A model generated the notes under the pieces. It was not told the DNA's origin. It saw only the letters and a list, made by a program, of their open reading frames with translations, and did no database searches. The position numbers and the translations under genes were made by a program. Shown in pieces: positions 45,450 through 57,429 of a DNA stretch of 64,000 nt; positions within the stretch are counted from its first letter, which is position 1, and each line of letters starts with the position of its first letter. The DNA is from Kingdonia uniflora (Eukaryota > Streptophyta > Magnoliopsida > Ranunculales > Circaeasteraceae), in the NCBI GenBank assembly GCA_014058105.1, contig JACGCM010001655.1:310001-374000 (forward strand). Reading direction: 5' to 3'.

Positions 45450-46420
45450 ATTTTCTCTAGATCAATTTTTATCCCCCACTTGCTTAGCAGATGACCTAAA
45501 AAAATACCAGATGCTACTCCAAATTATCATTTTTTTGGGTTTAATTTTATGCGATATGTATGAAGGATATCAAAGATTCTTTAGAGATTATTGCAATAAT
45601 CCTCTCATTTTAGGCTTTTGCTGACCATATTATCGATGTACTTCCATAATTTTGCCTAAGTGATCTTTAGACATGTTGGTCATGTGTCACTGATAAGCTA
45701 CTCCTGTATTCTTTAATATAAATGGCATGATTGTGTAATAGAAAAGGTCTCTTTTTGTTACGAATATAGTTTTTTCTTGATCTTCTTTGGCAAGTGGAGC
45801 CTGGTTATACCCTGACGCTGCATCCATCACCGACAGAAGTTTATGTCCTGCCACAGAGTTGAGCAGGTAAGGGATCAAAGGTAGAAGGAAGTTATCCTTA
45901 GGTGTGAACTTATTGGGTTCGATGAAGACCACACTGACCCTGCTTTTATCATTCTTCTTTGGGGCAGTTATGATACTCGTAATCCATTTTGGATATTTAG
46001 CCTCTCGAATTAATCCAACTCAAAGCAGTTTATCGATTTCTTCATTAACTGTTTCTCATAGTTTGGGTGTCAGGTTATGTTTCTTCGGTACCATAGGATT
46101 TTTGTCAGGTACTAGGTTTAATTTGTGGCATGCTATGAAAGGGTCAATCCCTGGCATGTCTCAAAAAGACCATGTAAAGACATCGATATTTTTTTTCAAT
46201 AGTTGTAATAGGGTTTATCTTTCTTCTGGTGAGAGTTTAGAGCCAATGAAAGTATTTTTTCCTGGTCCATCGAGTTTTATGGATTCGACGGTTTCAGTAT
46301 CATATTGCTCGAACATTGGGAGAGGTTATTTCTGTAATTTCTATGCCTTTAGGAGTTGTGATGCATGAGATTCCGTGGAGGTATTCCCGTACATCATTAC
46401 AATGGCTTGACTCGATCCTT
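45450..46420 (-). pseudogene. pol: T1 reverse transcriptase relic
   Basis: Reads GLIREAKYPKWITSIITAPK, then FIEPNKFTPKDNFLLPLIPY, AGHKLLSVMDAASGYNQAPL and FYYTIMPFILKNTGVAYQ. The catalytic motif is YIDN at 45629-45640 (YIDD expected). The plus-strand ORF at 45904-46368 is only the shadow of this region. Confidence 0.87.
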
Positions 46421-46517
46421 CGATTTCAGAAACGCCGTGATTAGTTGGGAAGCACAAAACCAAATGATATGTCGAAGGTACTGCTGAGTGAAGCCAACTA
46501 TTTCCCAGGATCTCAAG

Positions 46518-46868
46518 TTATTTGGATTCAGTATTGATGATAATGAATTTGTCAAAAGTAATTTCCTGTCCTGCCTGAACATGAAATGTGATTTCTCCTA
46601 TAACAGATTCTTTGGAATAGTTGAATCTAATGATAGTTGTGGATGAAGCTTTGACAGAATCTTTGAGGTTGGGGACATCTACTACGTTTTTTTTGTCCAT
46701 GAGGAGTGTATGTAAGTAGTCCTCGCCTACTTTGAGCATTATTACCAGTGGGTCTTTGTGAGGGTACTTCACAAGACTGGTATCGCAGTCCTTAAATGAA
46801 ATGTGATATGAGAATTTTTCTTTGCTAAGGCTAGGTAGAAGTTTGGCAGATTTCTTGGAATAAATCAT
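46518..46868 (-). pseudogene. pol: T1 protease region
   Basis: A 116-codon open frame. VIMLKVGEDYLHTLLMDKKN corresponds to the strand leading to the Tat protease active site. The usual D(T/N)GSS is replaced by MDKKNVVD, so the site is degenerate. INTESKPF-like residues lead into the RT linker. Confidence 0.6.
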
Positions 46869-46879
46869 CTTACAGCATG

Positions 46880-47377
46880 ATGTGATTATTTCATCCTTCT
46901 TTCCTTTTTCGATTTCAATCTTGTGCAGGTGACGAGCTTAACCTTATCCTTGCTCATCTTTTTTCCTTTTTGTTTCTTCTTCGAGAAACTTTTGGACATC
47001 GATAACATATTTGTAAAGCCTTCCTGCCAAGACAATTCGGTAAAAAAATGTAAGAGAGAATAGCAGTTATCAGTCTCATGGCTATTGATATTATGATACT
47101 GGCATAAAGGTTTATTCAGGATATCAGGAATTTCCTATTCTTCTCGAAAGAACTTGTCCCCCCTTAGGATGAGTGAGATAGCAGATAGGGTGGTTGCCAT
47201 AAATGGTACAACTTGGATTGGTCTATTATTTTTCTCATCTTTTCCTTTGAAATTGTCATTGGATCTCCCATGTCATTTGGTAAGAACATTATTTGTCGAT
47301 TTTGAGTATAGTGGTGAAAGAACTTCGTTGGAATGAATGGCAGAATTTTTTTTCATTTTATCCTCTATTTCACCTTT
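46880..47377 (-). pseudogene. gag: T1 gag, C-terminal part with zinc knuckle
   Basis: Reads GEIEDKMKK immediately left of the T2 insertion. After stops comes PLCQYHNINSHETDNCYSLL (about 47080-47140), the CX3H-type nucleocapsid motif common in Tat gag, and then a Lys-rich tail. The N-terminal part lies on the other side of T2. Confidence 0.75.
47373..47377. repeat. Target site duplication CCTTT, left copy
   Basis: CCTTT directly precedes the T2 LTR start TGTAGG at 47378 and is repeated at 59741-59745 directly after the other LTR end. Confidence 0.92.
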
Positions 47378-47982
47378 TGTAGGGGCTTGATTTCATAGAG
47401 GGGAAGCCTTGCTCTTACGCCCTGAGTATTTCCTTCGATTAGGGGCATGGGAAAATATATACGACAATAATAAACTAGATTACTGTACTAACATACTTGC
47501 GTGACATCCATTAATTGGGGTCCTCAGCGACCTCTAGTGAGGATTTGAATATAAGATTGTTTAAATATTGATTCAGGTGACGGTTTGAGTTGAAAGGAGA
47601 TTACAAGATACTCGAAGGTAATGTTAGGGGGGTTTTATGTAGAGTCTCTTGAACTTCCACACAGTGTTCCCACTTTTCAATTTATAGGAGATAAAAAAGG
47701 GGTAAGTCACCATGTGAGGTCAGATTACATGTTTGTCCCTCGGGACTGTGGTGCCGTACGAGAAGTCAGTTATGATATTGTAGCTGTCTGGCAGCTTGTT
47801 TCACTATTTTTTCTGGTAAGCTGGCTGTCAGTTGTGTCTACCTTAGACCATTCATTACTATGGTCGAAGTCATTTTTGAGTTAATGTTGACTGACCGTCT
47901 TTAGCTTCGTCTTCGTCTTAGTTTGATAATACAGTACTCGAGTGTTCGTCTAGCACTGGAAGGCTGCATGTAGGCTACTACA
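47378..47982 (-). repeat. 3' LTR of T2
   Basis: TGTAGGGGC to GGCTACTACA (605 bp). It matches 59058-59740, including CTCTAGTGAGGATTT and CTAGCACTGGAAGGCTGC. The two LTRs have no TTCGAA array. Confidence 0.93.
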
Positions 47983-47997
47983 TTAGCCCCCTCTCAG
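47983..47997 (-). other. Polypurine tract of T2
   Basis: CTGAGAGGGGGCTAA on the minus strand abuts the 3' LTR and primes plus-strand synthesis. Confidence 0.7.
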
Positions 47998-49759
47998 CTA
48001 ATACCTCTGAATTATTTATTAACGGTGCGTACTGAGAAAAATTGTTAGGCGTGGGAAGTTGGAAAGTTGATTGTTATGAATGTAAGGGTTTCTAAGGTCA
48101 TTAATTATAATGATATTAATTAAGGAGGTAATTAATGGGCTTCAAACAAGGTATAAATAAGGCTTTTTGGGGGGAAATTGTGCACAATTATTATTCATCT
48201 TCCTCCCTTTTGAGTAAAGTAATAGAACCCACTCCGAATACACGTTATCAGCAAAAATTGGAAGAGAAGGAAAAACGTGTGAATGCCAAGGCTATTGTTC
48301 TATGGCAGAAAATTTTAGGACTGTAACTTGGGGGCACCGATGCCAGACTTGGTAGAGGTGGAGCCAGGAGAAGTAATCTACGGTGAGCCATTCACGCACT
48401 GGTGGAGAGTAATGCAATTGTGTTTCCTAAGTGTGACTCAACAGTCCTATATATTGTGGAATCTGGCAGAACGAATGGTGGAAGCCGAAGATACGGCCGG
48501 AGTTTGTCCGTGGTATTGGAAGAACTGCCCCAGATGTAAATAGTGGAGGGGTTCCTTTTTTTTATTATGGGAGAGGTTTAGATGAGGAGATTTGTATTTT
48601 ATGTTGTGGTATTTCTGCCTTTGTTGTTGGAATGGAAAAGGTGTTTTTTTATCAATGTGTACCAATGTAAGGTAAAGGGTATTGATTATAGAGATCTCAG
48701 GTTGATGATAATGTAGGCGCGGTTAAGCTTTAATTTAAAAACAAATAAAAATTGTTATAAAATAAAAGACTTCTAATAGAGAGAAGATAAAATGATAAAA
48801 TTCGACGATAAAATTTGAGGCTTCGGTTAAAATGTGGTTGAAGGTGTGAATATGGTTGAGCTTATATAATGGCTCGGAGAACGAGGGTATTAGAGGTCTT
48901 GACTGTAAAGACTGGCAGCCGGAATGGCAGAGGTGTCAGAGGAGATGCTGTTCATGGGGCAGTGTGCTATTGCAGGCCATAATTATGTTTCCTTGGGTAT
49001 GGGAATGGGGTGTAGGGCATGTGTGGGTTATTTGAAGTTGACATGGCAGGCTCGGATAGGGTGTCAGGTACTTAGTAGCGAAGGAAGAGGGTTGTCGAAG
49101 GCATTACCATGTATAGTCCTTTGTTTTGAGAGGGAATAAAGGGTTTGAGAAAATAAGGGAAATACTTTGTTTAGGGGAAATGTGGCACGTACGCAAGTGT
49201 GTATAAGTAGGGGCAGTATGGTAAATACTCATAGTACCTGAAAATGGGGGGAAATGGGAGAAGGAGTGGGGGTAGTAGCAATAATGATGGTTGGGGAAAT
49301 TGAGATGGTTTTGGGGGCTATTATTTAAAGAGGGGAGAGAAAGAGAGAGAGAGATCAATACTGTGTTTACTCAAAGAGAAAGAGGCACAGGAAAGAGAGA
49401 ACACCACCATTCTACCTGTTAAATTTATTACAGTGAAATAACCAAGAGATGCCATTATAGCTGTTGGATTACAACTTCGATACATTTAAATTCATCAAAC
49501 AGGCATCTCTCGCCCGTTAGAGATAACTGATATCTTTTCATATATTTTTTTTGCTAGATCTTGGGTGGGGGAGGGGTTAAGTATTTGCTGAGATGCAGGT
49601 AATGGCGTACCAGAGGTGGGGCGTAATGGACGAGGCTAGGAAGTCTGGCAAAGAATAAATGTTGGGTGATGGGTGTGGATGGGTAGGTAATTGTACAGTA
49701 GGAAACCAAAACTTGATACTCAAATTTATTGAGCTAATACCAATCATCTTCTTCTGTAG
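47998..49759 (+). promoter_or_regulatory. Possible promoter and leader for the T2 antisense ORF
   Basis: No clear gene. In plus orientation it contains GTATAAATAAGG (48152-48163), a short frame at 48135-48326, TATTTAAAG at 49321-49329, a GA-rich tract (AGAGAAAGAGAGAGAGAGA, about 49334-49354), and a CTTCTTCTGTAG acceptor-like end at 49748-49759 directly before the ORF opens. These fit a separate transcription unit running against gag-pol, but this is inference. Confidence 0.4.
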
Positions 49760-51876
49760 AGTATAATTCGTACCCGTCGAGCTTCGAGGATAAGGCTAAT
49801 AAATGAGGATGATGATGAAGCAAACAAGCCGAGTACATCAGGCCGAGGGGAGGTAAGTAGTGACGTTGAAGAGTTACAAATTACAACAGATGCACCATTG
49901 GCTGTAGTAGATCCAGATGATGGTGCTTCAAAGAGGGGCCGGTATAGGGCTCATATAGCCAGAGAAAATAACGAAGAGGAGGAAGAAGAGGAGGAAAGGG
50001 GTGAGGCAGTTTGGGTCAAACCTTCAGGGGATAATAGGGATGAAGGGGAAGAGGAGGAGAGTGAGAGTAGCAAAGAAACAGAGGATGGAGAGACATATGT
50101 GGGGCATGTCTCACCTCAGGAAAAATTGAAGCTGGACCGATTTATGGCAAAACGCGGGTTGACGAAAAAGGGGATTATTCTGGTACCGTTAAGGGTCGAG
50201 TATTCATTTATGGATTTGCCTCAGGAGGGAATTATGGCGTTCAGGGGGCAGACTCGTTTATGGATGCAGCTACCTCTTTGAAGGATGGTAAAGCAGGCGC
50301 TAAACTTTTGTTATGTGACTCTATGCCAGACGAATGAAAAATTTTATGAAATGATGAGGGTGATTGATGGTATGAATGTGAAGCTGAGGCGCGAGGGGAG
50401 GTTTTTGATCGAATGGTTCAGCGTAGTGTCGTTCTATTCGAAGAAGGCAAATAAAAAGGTAGGGACCTATCACTTCCAGTGTCATTCGGACAAACGTGGT
50501 TATTCAACTTCTGTTTGACCAGGCGAGGTGGGATAAAGACATAGTTGTGGTGATGGGGGCTTATGGGACTCTCCGTGGGGAGGATGAATTTGGGCTAAGG
50601 AATAAGTTGTTTAAAATAAGTAAGTTGATAGTCGAAGTAAGTTGTTTTGTTTTGTTCGAATATAATTATGACTTTCAATTTCCATTTATTTAGAAACCAC
50701 CAATAATGCATTAAAGCACCCGAGGACTTATATTGACGACTTTATCAACGAAAGTGAGGAGTGGATGAATAAGGTATTTTAGAAGCTGGATATTGTAAAA
50801 AAATATATATAAGAAGACGAACACATTATTAAGAGACGTACCGGTTGCAACTGGGCCATCGAGGTGAGGGAGGGAGGCAGGTATCCCTACAAAGGAAGGT
50901 GAGATGGATTATAGTAATCTAACATGAAAGTCAAGTTTCATACCGAGGGCTCATCGAGGAGTGCCCATATCAACGCATTCGACAGTGCCTAAGACTACTC
51001 TCAAAGCAATACAGCAGACAAAAAAGGGAAAAGGCAAGGCCACAGATGAAGACTCGACTACCCATGTAATGAAGACGACAGGGCGAGAGAGGAGTCAAGA
51101 GCAGATGGCTGAAGGAGATGAGCCTGCCAAAGCTAGGCGGCTCGTAGCCGAATAGGCAGAGGACGTTTGAGTGACAACTGAGTCAATAATAAATCTTTGC
51201 ACCACGAACTCAGAGGAAGTAGGGCAGCGCTCTAATTTTGTTTGGTGTCAGGCAATTTTTCTATAGGATTAAAAGTAAATATATGTTTTGAGGATTACTG
51301 AATAGTTAAGGTATTGATGATTCGCGCAGATGCATGCTTGGATGATTTAATTTTCCAGGGTGTAAAAGGCGACGAGTGAGAGGCTGAAGGAGGTAAGGAA
51401 TGAGAGTGAGTTCACGAAGGGAACCATTATGTCTCTGGAGACCCAAATCGGAGTACTTGAATGAAAACAATTGCGCATTCATATTACTGCAGCGAGGGAG
51501 ACTCAAGCGATAGTCGAATAATGCGAGGATAAGGTTAGACTACTTGAGGTGAAGGTAGCCAATTAGGAGCAGCAGCTGTGAAACAATCATTCACGTTTTT
51601 CTGGTGAAGTACGACCAGGAGTGTGAGGTCACCACAGCCTTAAATACATTTGTGGATGGGTTGGGATACGATCCAGAGACCCTCAAAATCTACCCCCCAA
51701 CGGAGGAGGTCTGTGTCGAAGATGTTGCAAACATAGAGGGGATGGAAGTGGACCCTGTAGGCAAAGATGCTGGAATGGAGCCTTTGGGCAAAGGTGCTGG
51801 TGGCGATAATATAGAAGAGAACCCTGGTCGTAAAGAAGTGGTTGTGCCTGAGGAAAATACAGGTGATACTGTGTGA
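49760..51876 (+). pseudogene. Antisense extra ORF of T2 (PF04195-like)
   Basis: Opens after a splice-acceptor-like site and runs open with a Glu-rich acidic block (about 49975-50000). It continues SPQEKLKLDRFMAKRGLTKK, LPLEG-type residues (with a stop at 50279), then VKQALNFCYVTLCQTNEKFY and MMRVIDGMNVKLRREG. This aligns with LNARLKEGD in the T1 ORF. A likely intron lies at 50620-50693 (GTAAGT ... TTATTTAG). A Lys-rich part (51000-51150), heptad-like coiled-coil stretches (51370-51600) and an acidic tail ending at 51876 follow. Role unknown; mutated in places. Confidence 0.68.
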
Positions 51877-52099
51877 GGAGTACGTCTTGAGAAGGAAACT
51901 TGTCTGGCTTTAGCTGTCTATAATAAACTATTCAATTTTGTAATGTATGTTAAGACTGTGCTTGATATCTGGATTAGAACAATATGATATTTACTGGTAT
52001 ATCTGTGTACCCGAAGGACCTTGCTGGTATATGTGATATATAGACTGTAGAATGTTGAAAACTACAAGTTGGAAATGAATCGAAGCTAAAAGTGCATGG

Positions 52100-52770
52100 G
52101 ACTTCAAGGTTGCCCCCAGGTATTTCTATCTACGGGTTTGATCCCAAATGACGCATAATATGGTCGGCCCCAATGCATCCCCAAGTGTCCGGTCTGTTGA
52201 CCATTCATGCCACTCGAGAGTGCTCGAATTGAAACCTTAAAAAACTTGGAGGTCGCCCCCAAGTATCAGTCGGGTCGAAGGCTTGACATGATACTTAGGT
52301 TTGCCCATATCAGGAATTTCACAGGACTACAAAGGTCACCCCCAGGAATTTCTATTAGCGTGTTTGATCATAAACGAAGTATAATACGGTTGGCACCAAT
52401 ACATCCCCGAGTGTCCGGTCTGTTGATCATTTATGCCACTCGGGAGTACATGAATTGGAACCTTGAAAATCTTTAAGCCTCCAAGTATTAGTTTGGTCGA
52501 AGGTTTGACATGATACTTAGGTTTTCCCAAATCAAGAAGTTTATAGGACTTCGAAGGTTGCCCCCGGGTATTTCTATCCACGGGTTTGATCCTAAACGAA
52601 TCATAATATGGTTGGCCCCAATATATCCTAAGTGTCTGGTCTGTTAACCATTTATGCTGCTCGGCAGTCCTCGAATTGGAACCTTGAAAATTTTTGAGGT
52701 CGCCCCCAAGTATCAGTCAGGTCGAAGGGTTGAAATAAAACTTTGGTTTGCCCAAATCAAAAAGTTCACA
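52100..52770. repeat. Three-copy 224-bp tandem repeat in the T2 3' region
   Basis: GGTTGCCCCC.GGTATTTCTAT starts at 52108, 52334 and 52556 (periods 226 and 222). Each unit carries AGTGTCCGGTCTGTTGA and a CATGATACTTAGGTTT segment. It lies between integrase and the antisense ORF, the hypervariable 3' region in which Tat elements are known to build satellite-like arrays. Confidence 0.9.
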
Positions 52771-52849
52771 TGACTTATGCGATGAAGCTCAGAGGAAAAA
52801 AAATATGTTTATCGATTATACTATGGTTATATTAGTGTGAGAGGTGCAA

Positions 52850-54060
52850 GCCGCGGCCTGTTATATGACATATGACACTAATTGCATTGTGTTCAAAGGA
52901 TTGGGTGAGGGCTCCTCAGCTTCTGTCATCAGGTAATACGATCATTTGTCAGCTTTTTCGAACTCGACATAAGGTCATTCCCAAGATTCAACGAACTTTC
53001 CAGCATTACGAGGTTTTGAGGAGGGTGTGACTCGACGAAGTACCAAATCACCTAAATTAAAACTTTGTTGTCGAATCCTTTTGTTGTAAGACTTCTGAAG
53101 AGAGATCTGATATAGTCCAAGGTTTGTTATGGCTCGGTCTCTAGTTTCATCGAGTCATAACAAATTTTATCCAAGTTCGAACTCATTATCTTCATCGGGA
53201 CGATCGCGGTCGTGGGTTGGCATCTCAATCTTAGTGAGCAACACAACTTCGGTACCATAGGCCAGGAGGAAAGGAGTATAGCTCGCCGCCTTTCTTGCTG
53301 TTGTACTGTAGGCCTAGAGTACATGTTGTAATTCTTAAACCCACCGGCCCTTTATCTCGTCGGCGTATTTTTTTTTACCATCGACTATAGTTTAATATAT
53401 TGCTTCGACCAAACAATTTCCTTGTGGGTAATAAAGGGCAGAAGGGGAGAGGATAATGTTGTACATTTTGAGGAAATTGCGGGCCTTGTTCCCTACGAAC
53501 TATAGACTGCCGTCGCATCGAATCATATGTGGGCAAACGAAAAGTGTAATAATATTTTCCAAGAAGAACTTGGTAACATCTTTTTCCCTTGTTCGACATA
53601 AAGCTACGTCCTTGACCTATTTAGTTAATTAGTTGGTGGCGACTAAGATATGTTCTCTGTTTCCCGAAGCTCTAGGAAAAGGTCCCACTAGGACAATGGT
53701 CCATCTCTTAAATGGCCAAGCGACATGGTTGCAGTGACATTCTTTGGAGGGGCTATGAATATTGTGGACGTGACATTGGCACTTGTCATAGTTCTTTGTA
53801 TATGCTTCGGCTTGTTTCTTTATATTCAGCCAGAATAGATCCTGTGTGATTGCACGGAGAGCAATGGATCGACTGGAAGTAATGGGACCCGCAATTGCCT
53901 TCGTGGAGTTTAGTATGTATGGTAGCGGCTTCGCATTGGGATATGCAATGGAGATGTTCACCATTTGGTGATTTGTGGTATAGACCGCCATTGAGAATGG
54001 TGTACCATCGGCAGTTTTCCAGTGACGAACATTTGGCTTTTGGGTCCTCCGATAAGGTGG
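52850..54060 (-). pseudogene. pol: T2 integrase relic
   Basis: Minus-strand landmarks: zinc-binding HEGNCGSHYFQSI, catalytic EHILVATN (the first Asp after VAT is Asn, 53632-53634), CDGSL then FVGNKARNF (second region disordered), YYPQGNCLVEAIY with the Glu, and LLAYGTEVVLLTKIEMPTH. The post-core ETRDRAITNL, SYNKRI and LGDLVLRR follow. Stops throughout. Confidence 0.82.
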
Positions 54061-54169
54061 AACTATTTAAGTATGCTAGAAAAGGTGTACGCCAGTCTTC
54101 GGGATTGAGAATCTTGCCCCCAATATTTATGCTGTTGACTTCCATCTGGTCGATACTTGGGTATTCGAT

Positions 54170-54680
54170 ACTTCGATATTGAGTGTTTGAGATTCAGACT
54201 GGCCTAACATGGCTGCAATATAAGCAAAGGCATTGGCATGTCTATTTTTGCCTCGAGGGTAATGTGTAATCGATGATTTTTTAGGGGAACGATCCATGCG
54301 CTGGCGAACGAGTACTGTATACTCAGTCATGCGACTGTTTGCCTGGGTTTCACTAGGGTACTATCGCTGAATAAGCTGGGAATTAGTAAATACAACTAGT
54401 TTTGGGAGATCAAGTTCGAGGGTGAAATTGAGACCATGTATCAAAGCTTCTTCGTCCTTATTGCCAGTACATTTAAAATTAAATTTGATGGCCTTTTCGA
54501 TTCGGTCATTTAAAGGTATGACAGGATGATACCTATCCCAGAACCATTTGGTTCTGCAGATCCATCTGCAAAAAGACACCAGCCCGTGCTAAGGTTCCAA
54601 GGGTCATTATGTTCGGGCTGATCTTCGGGTAAATTATCTTTGCATTCTTCCCAGTCAATGTCTTCGACCGAGAAGTCAGC
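54170..54680 (-). pseudogene. pol: T2 RNase H relic
   Basis: LFADGSAEPNGSGIGI keeps the first Asp. ALIHGLNFTLELDLPKLVVF keeps the central Glu region with minor change. VFTNSQL has Asn (54382-54384) where SDSQL is expected. HYPRGKNRHANAFAYIAAML is the end of the domain (NxxAD motif with Asn for Asp). Confidence 0.8.
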
Positions 54681-55284
54681 AAGAAATTGGCGACTGCCTG
54701 TCCATTTTGAAAGACCTATTTTTTGATAGATATATCATATTCACCGAGGTAGGCGGACCACTATTGTACCCATCTAGACTTATCCTTCTTACTAAGGATT
54801 TCTCGAAGAGGGTAAATGGTGATAACGCATATGTGGTGCACTTGGAAGTATGGTTTGAGCTTTCGAAAAGTGTGGACAAAAGTAAAATACAGTCGTTCGA
54901 GTTTGGTATTTCATGCTTTGGGAGACGTTAAAGTCGTACTGATGAAATAGACCAGTTTCTCGATACCAGCTTAGAGTCGAATAAGGACTGAGCTAATAGA
55001 TGTGTCGGTGATTCCGAGATATAAAAAGAGCATTTCGCGTTCGATGGGGGTGTTTATGATAGGTGGTCAACCGAGGTAAGTTTTGAGTTCTAGGACGGCC
55101 TGTTCGTATTTTGGAGTTTAAATAACTTTGGGGTTATTCTTTCAGGCTTTGTGAATGTCTTGGTCGAGTAAGAGGGAGAAAAGCCAGGCACAACGGTCAG
55201 AGGAGTTTGAGATAAAGCAGTTCAGGGCTACTATTTTGCCTGTGATCTTTAGAACATTTTTTATGGCTTGAGGTGAAGGCATAT

Positions 55285-55994
55285 TGATGAGTGCTCAAAT
55301 TTGTATGGGATTGATCTCGATGCCTCATTTGCTAATAAGGTGACCCAAGAATTTTCCGGATGAAACGCAAAATTGGCATTTGTCTGGGTTCAATTTCATG
55401 CTATAGGATCAAAGTATCGAGAAGACTTCAGTTAAGTCTTGTATATGGGTATGTTTTTGGAGGTTTTACATAACATATCATCGATATAAACTTTGACGGA
55501 TTTTCCTAGTAAAGGTTTGAACATAGTGGTACCAAATGTTGGTAAGTGGCACCTGCATTTTTAAGGACGAAGGGCATCACATTAAAGCAATATAGCCCTT
55601 GTTCGGTAATAAACGAAGTTTTAAGTTCATCCTCGGGGGGAAGGGGTACCTGGTTTAACCCAATGTTGCGTCCATCATAGATAGTTGTTCATGGCCAGCC
55701 ATATCATCCAGAAGTATAGAAATAATCAAAAGGGGAAAACTGTCTTTCGGCGTATGCTTGTTGAGGTCGGTAAAGTTCACACAGTTTTGGATCTTGCAAT
55801 TTTTCTTGGGGACAACAACAATGTTCAAGATCCAATCGATGTACTTAATTTCTCTGATGAAACCAACAGCAAGGAGTTGGTCAAGTTTGAGGTTCACCTC
55901 GAAGTCGTGGGGCTAAAGTGCATTTTTTCTGTTTTACAATCGTAGATTTGGGGAGGAGGGCGAGTAGATGGCATGCCAGGGTGGGGTCATATCA
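55285..55994 (-). pseudogene. pol: T2 reverse transcriptase, duplicated copy 1 (downstream in element)
   Basis: Covers IREIKYIDWILNIVVVPKKN, NFTDLNKHTPKDSFPLLI and AGHEQLSMMDATLG. The catalytic motif YIDD at 55477-55488 is intact. Forms a 710-bp tandem duplication with 55995-56705, breakpoint near 55994/55995. By eye the copies differ at roughly one in six positions. Confidence 0.88.
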
Positions 55995-56705
55995 ACGTGG
56001 GCACAAATTTGGGTAGGGTCGATCTTGATGCCTTGTTTGCTAATGAGGTAACTCAGGAACTTTCTGGAGGATATGCTGAATAGGCACTTGTCTAGGTTTA
56101 ATTTCATGTTGAATGATCAAAGAATTAAAAAGACGTCAGTTAGGTTTTGTATGTGGGTATGTTTTTGGAGACTCTTACACAACATCTCATCGATTTAAAC
56201 TTTGACTGACTTGCAAAGTAGAGGTTTGAGCATAGTGGTAACAAGATGGTCATAAGTGGCACCCGCATTTTTGAGGCCGAAGGGCATCACATTAAAATTA
56301 TAAAGCCCTTGTTTTGTGATAAACAAAGTTTAAAGTTGATCTTTAGGGAGGAGGGGTACCTGGTTGTAACCCGATGCTGCATCCATCATAGATAGGTATT
56401 CATGACAGACTGTCGCGTCTAGAAGCAAATAGATGATGAGGAGATGGAAATTGTCCTTCGGTGTATATTTGTTGAGATTGGTAAAGTCGACACAGATTCG
56501 GATTTTTCCATTCTTCTTGGGGACAGCGACAATATTCGAGATCCAATCGGCGTACTTGACTTCTATGATAAATCCAGCAGTTAAGAATTTTTTGACCTCA
56601 AGGTTCACTACTTCTCAAATCCTCGGTACCAAGGTACGTTTCTTCTATTTTACTGCTTTAGATTTAGGGATTAGGTCAACTCGATGGCAAGCCAGGGTAG
56701 AGTCA
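55995..56705 (-). pseudogene. pol: T2 reverse transcriptase, duplicated copy 2 (upstream in element)
   Basis: Covers IIEVKYADWISNIVAVPKKN, CVDFTNLNKYTPKDNFHLLI and MMDAASGYNQVPLLPKDQL. At the catalytic site (56186-56197) the motif is stop-I-D-E, because TAT became TAA and GAT became GAG, so this copy is catalytically dead. It comes first in the element's reading direction. Confidence 0.88.
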
Positions 56706-56739
56706 ACGCCAGGCATTTCATGGAACGACCAAGCAAAAA

Positions 56740-57420
56740 CATCTTTATTTTCTCGATAGAACATGGTGAGTTTGTGGTTTTTGGTGGCATCCTAAAAACT
56801 TCCAATTAATGTACCTCGACCAGGGCCATTGAGTTTGACAGGTGTGGAAGAAAGTGTCGAAGTGGTAGGGAGAGAGAGATGCAGTGATTACTATAGCTTT
56901 ACCAATTTTTGGGTGAGGTCGATTTTGAGATGCTCGCATGAGTGGGCTAAGTATTGGGAGCCTTTCATGATCTACATACAACATGGGGTAGTGAAAGGCA
57001 ATGTCTGGTAGTAGTTAGAAGGTATAGCTTTCATGGCATGAAGCCAATCCTGCCCTAGAATGCCCATATAATCAGGCTTCTTGTCGATGACAAAAAAACT
57101 GGATTGGAGGGTAACCGGACCGGTGGTGATAGGGAGGCTAATGTGACCGACAGAAATATAGTAGTACCGTTAAAACCTTGGAATTCGACATTGGATGGTA
57201 TAAGAAGATCTATTTTTTGCATAGCGCGGACAGTTTGGAGAAAGAGTACATCTGCTACACTGCCTGTATTGATGAGCATCGTATAGGTAAGCTTATAACA
57301 TTCTTCGACTCGTTTCTATTTGATTCTGGGATGGCCGTTATCGATGTTATTGACTTCGATTAGGTGGAGTTAAAAGATATGTACCTCGGCTGGGTTGGTA
57401 TTTAGAGCAGGTTGAGGCTT
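56740..57420 (-). pseudogene. pol: T2 protease region
   Basis: YTMLINTGSVADVLF (about 57235-57279) is the active-site strand of Tat protease, with Asn for the catalytic Asp (57268-57270). IPSNVEFQGFNGTTIFLSVT and NPVFLSSTRSLIIWAF follow in an open frame. The linker to RT includes MLYVDHERLP near 56980. Confidence 0.72.
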
Positions 57421-57429
57421 GAGGTACGA

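Noticed and set aside
45904..46368. 154-codon plus-strand ORF
   Set aside because: Antisense to T1 reverse transcriptase, which has recognisable motifs on the minus strand.
47407..47422. PBS-like stretch GGGCGTAAGAGCAAGG (minus strand) taken as the T1/T2 primer site
   Set aside because: Similarity between the two LTRs extends past it to TGTAGGG, and the true ends are fixed by the CCTTT duplication, so it is internal to the LTR.
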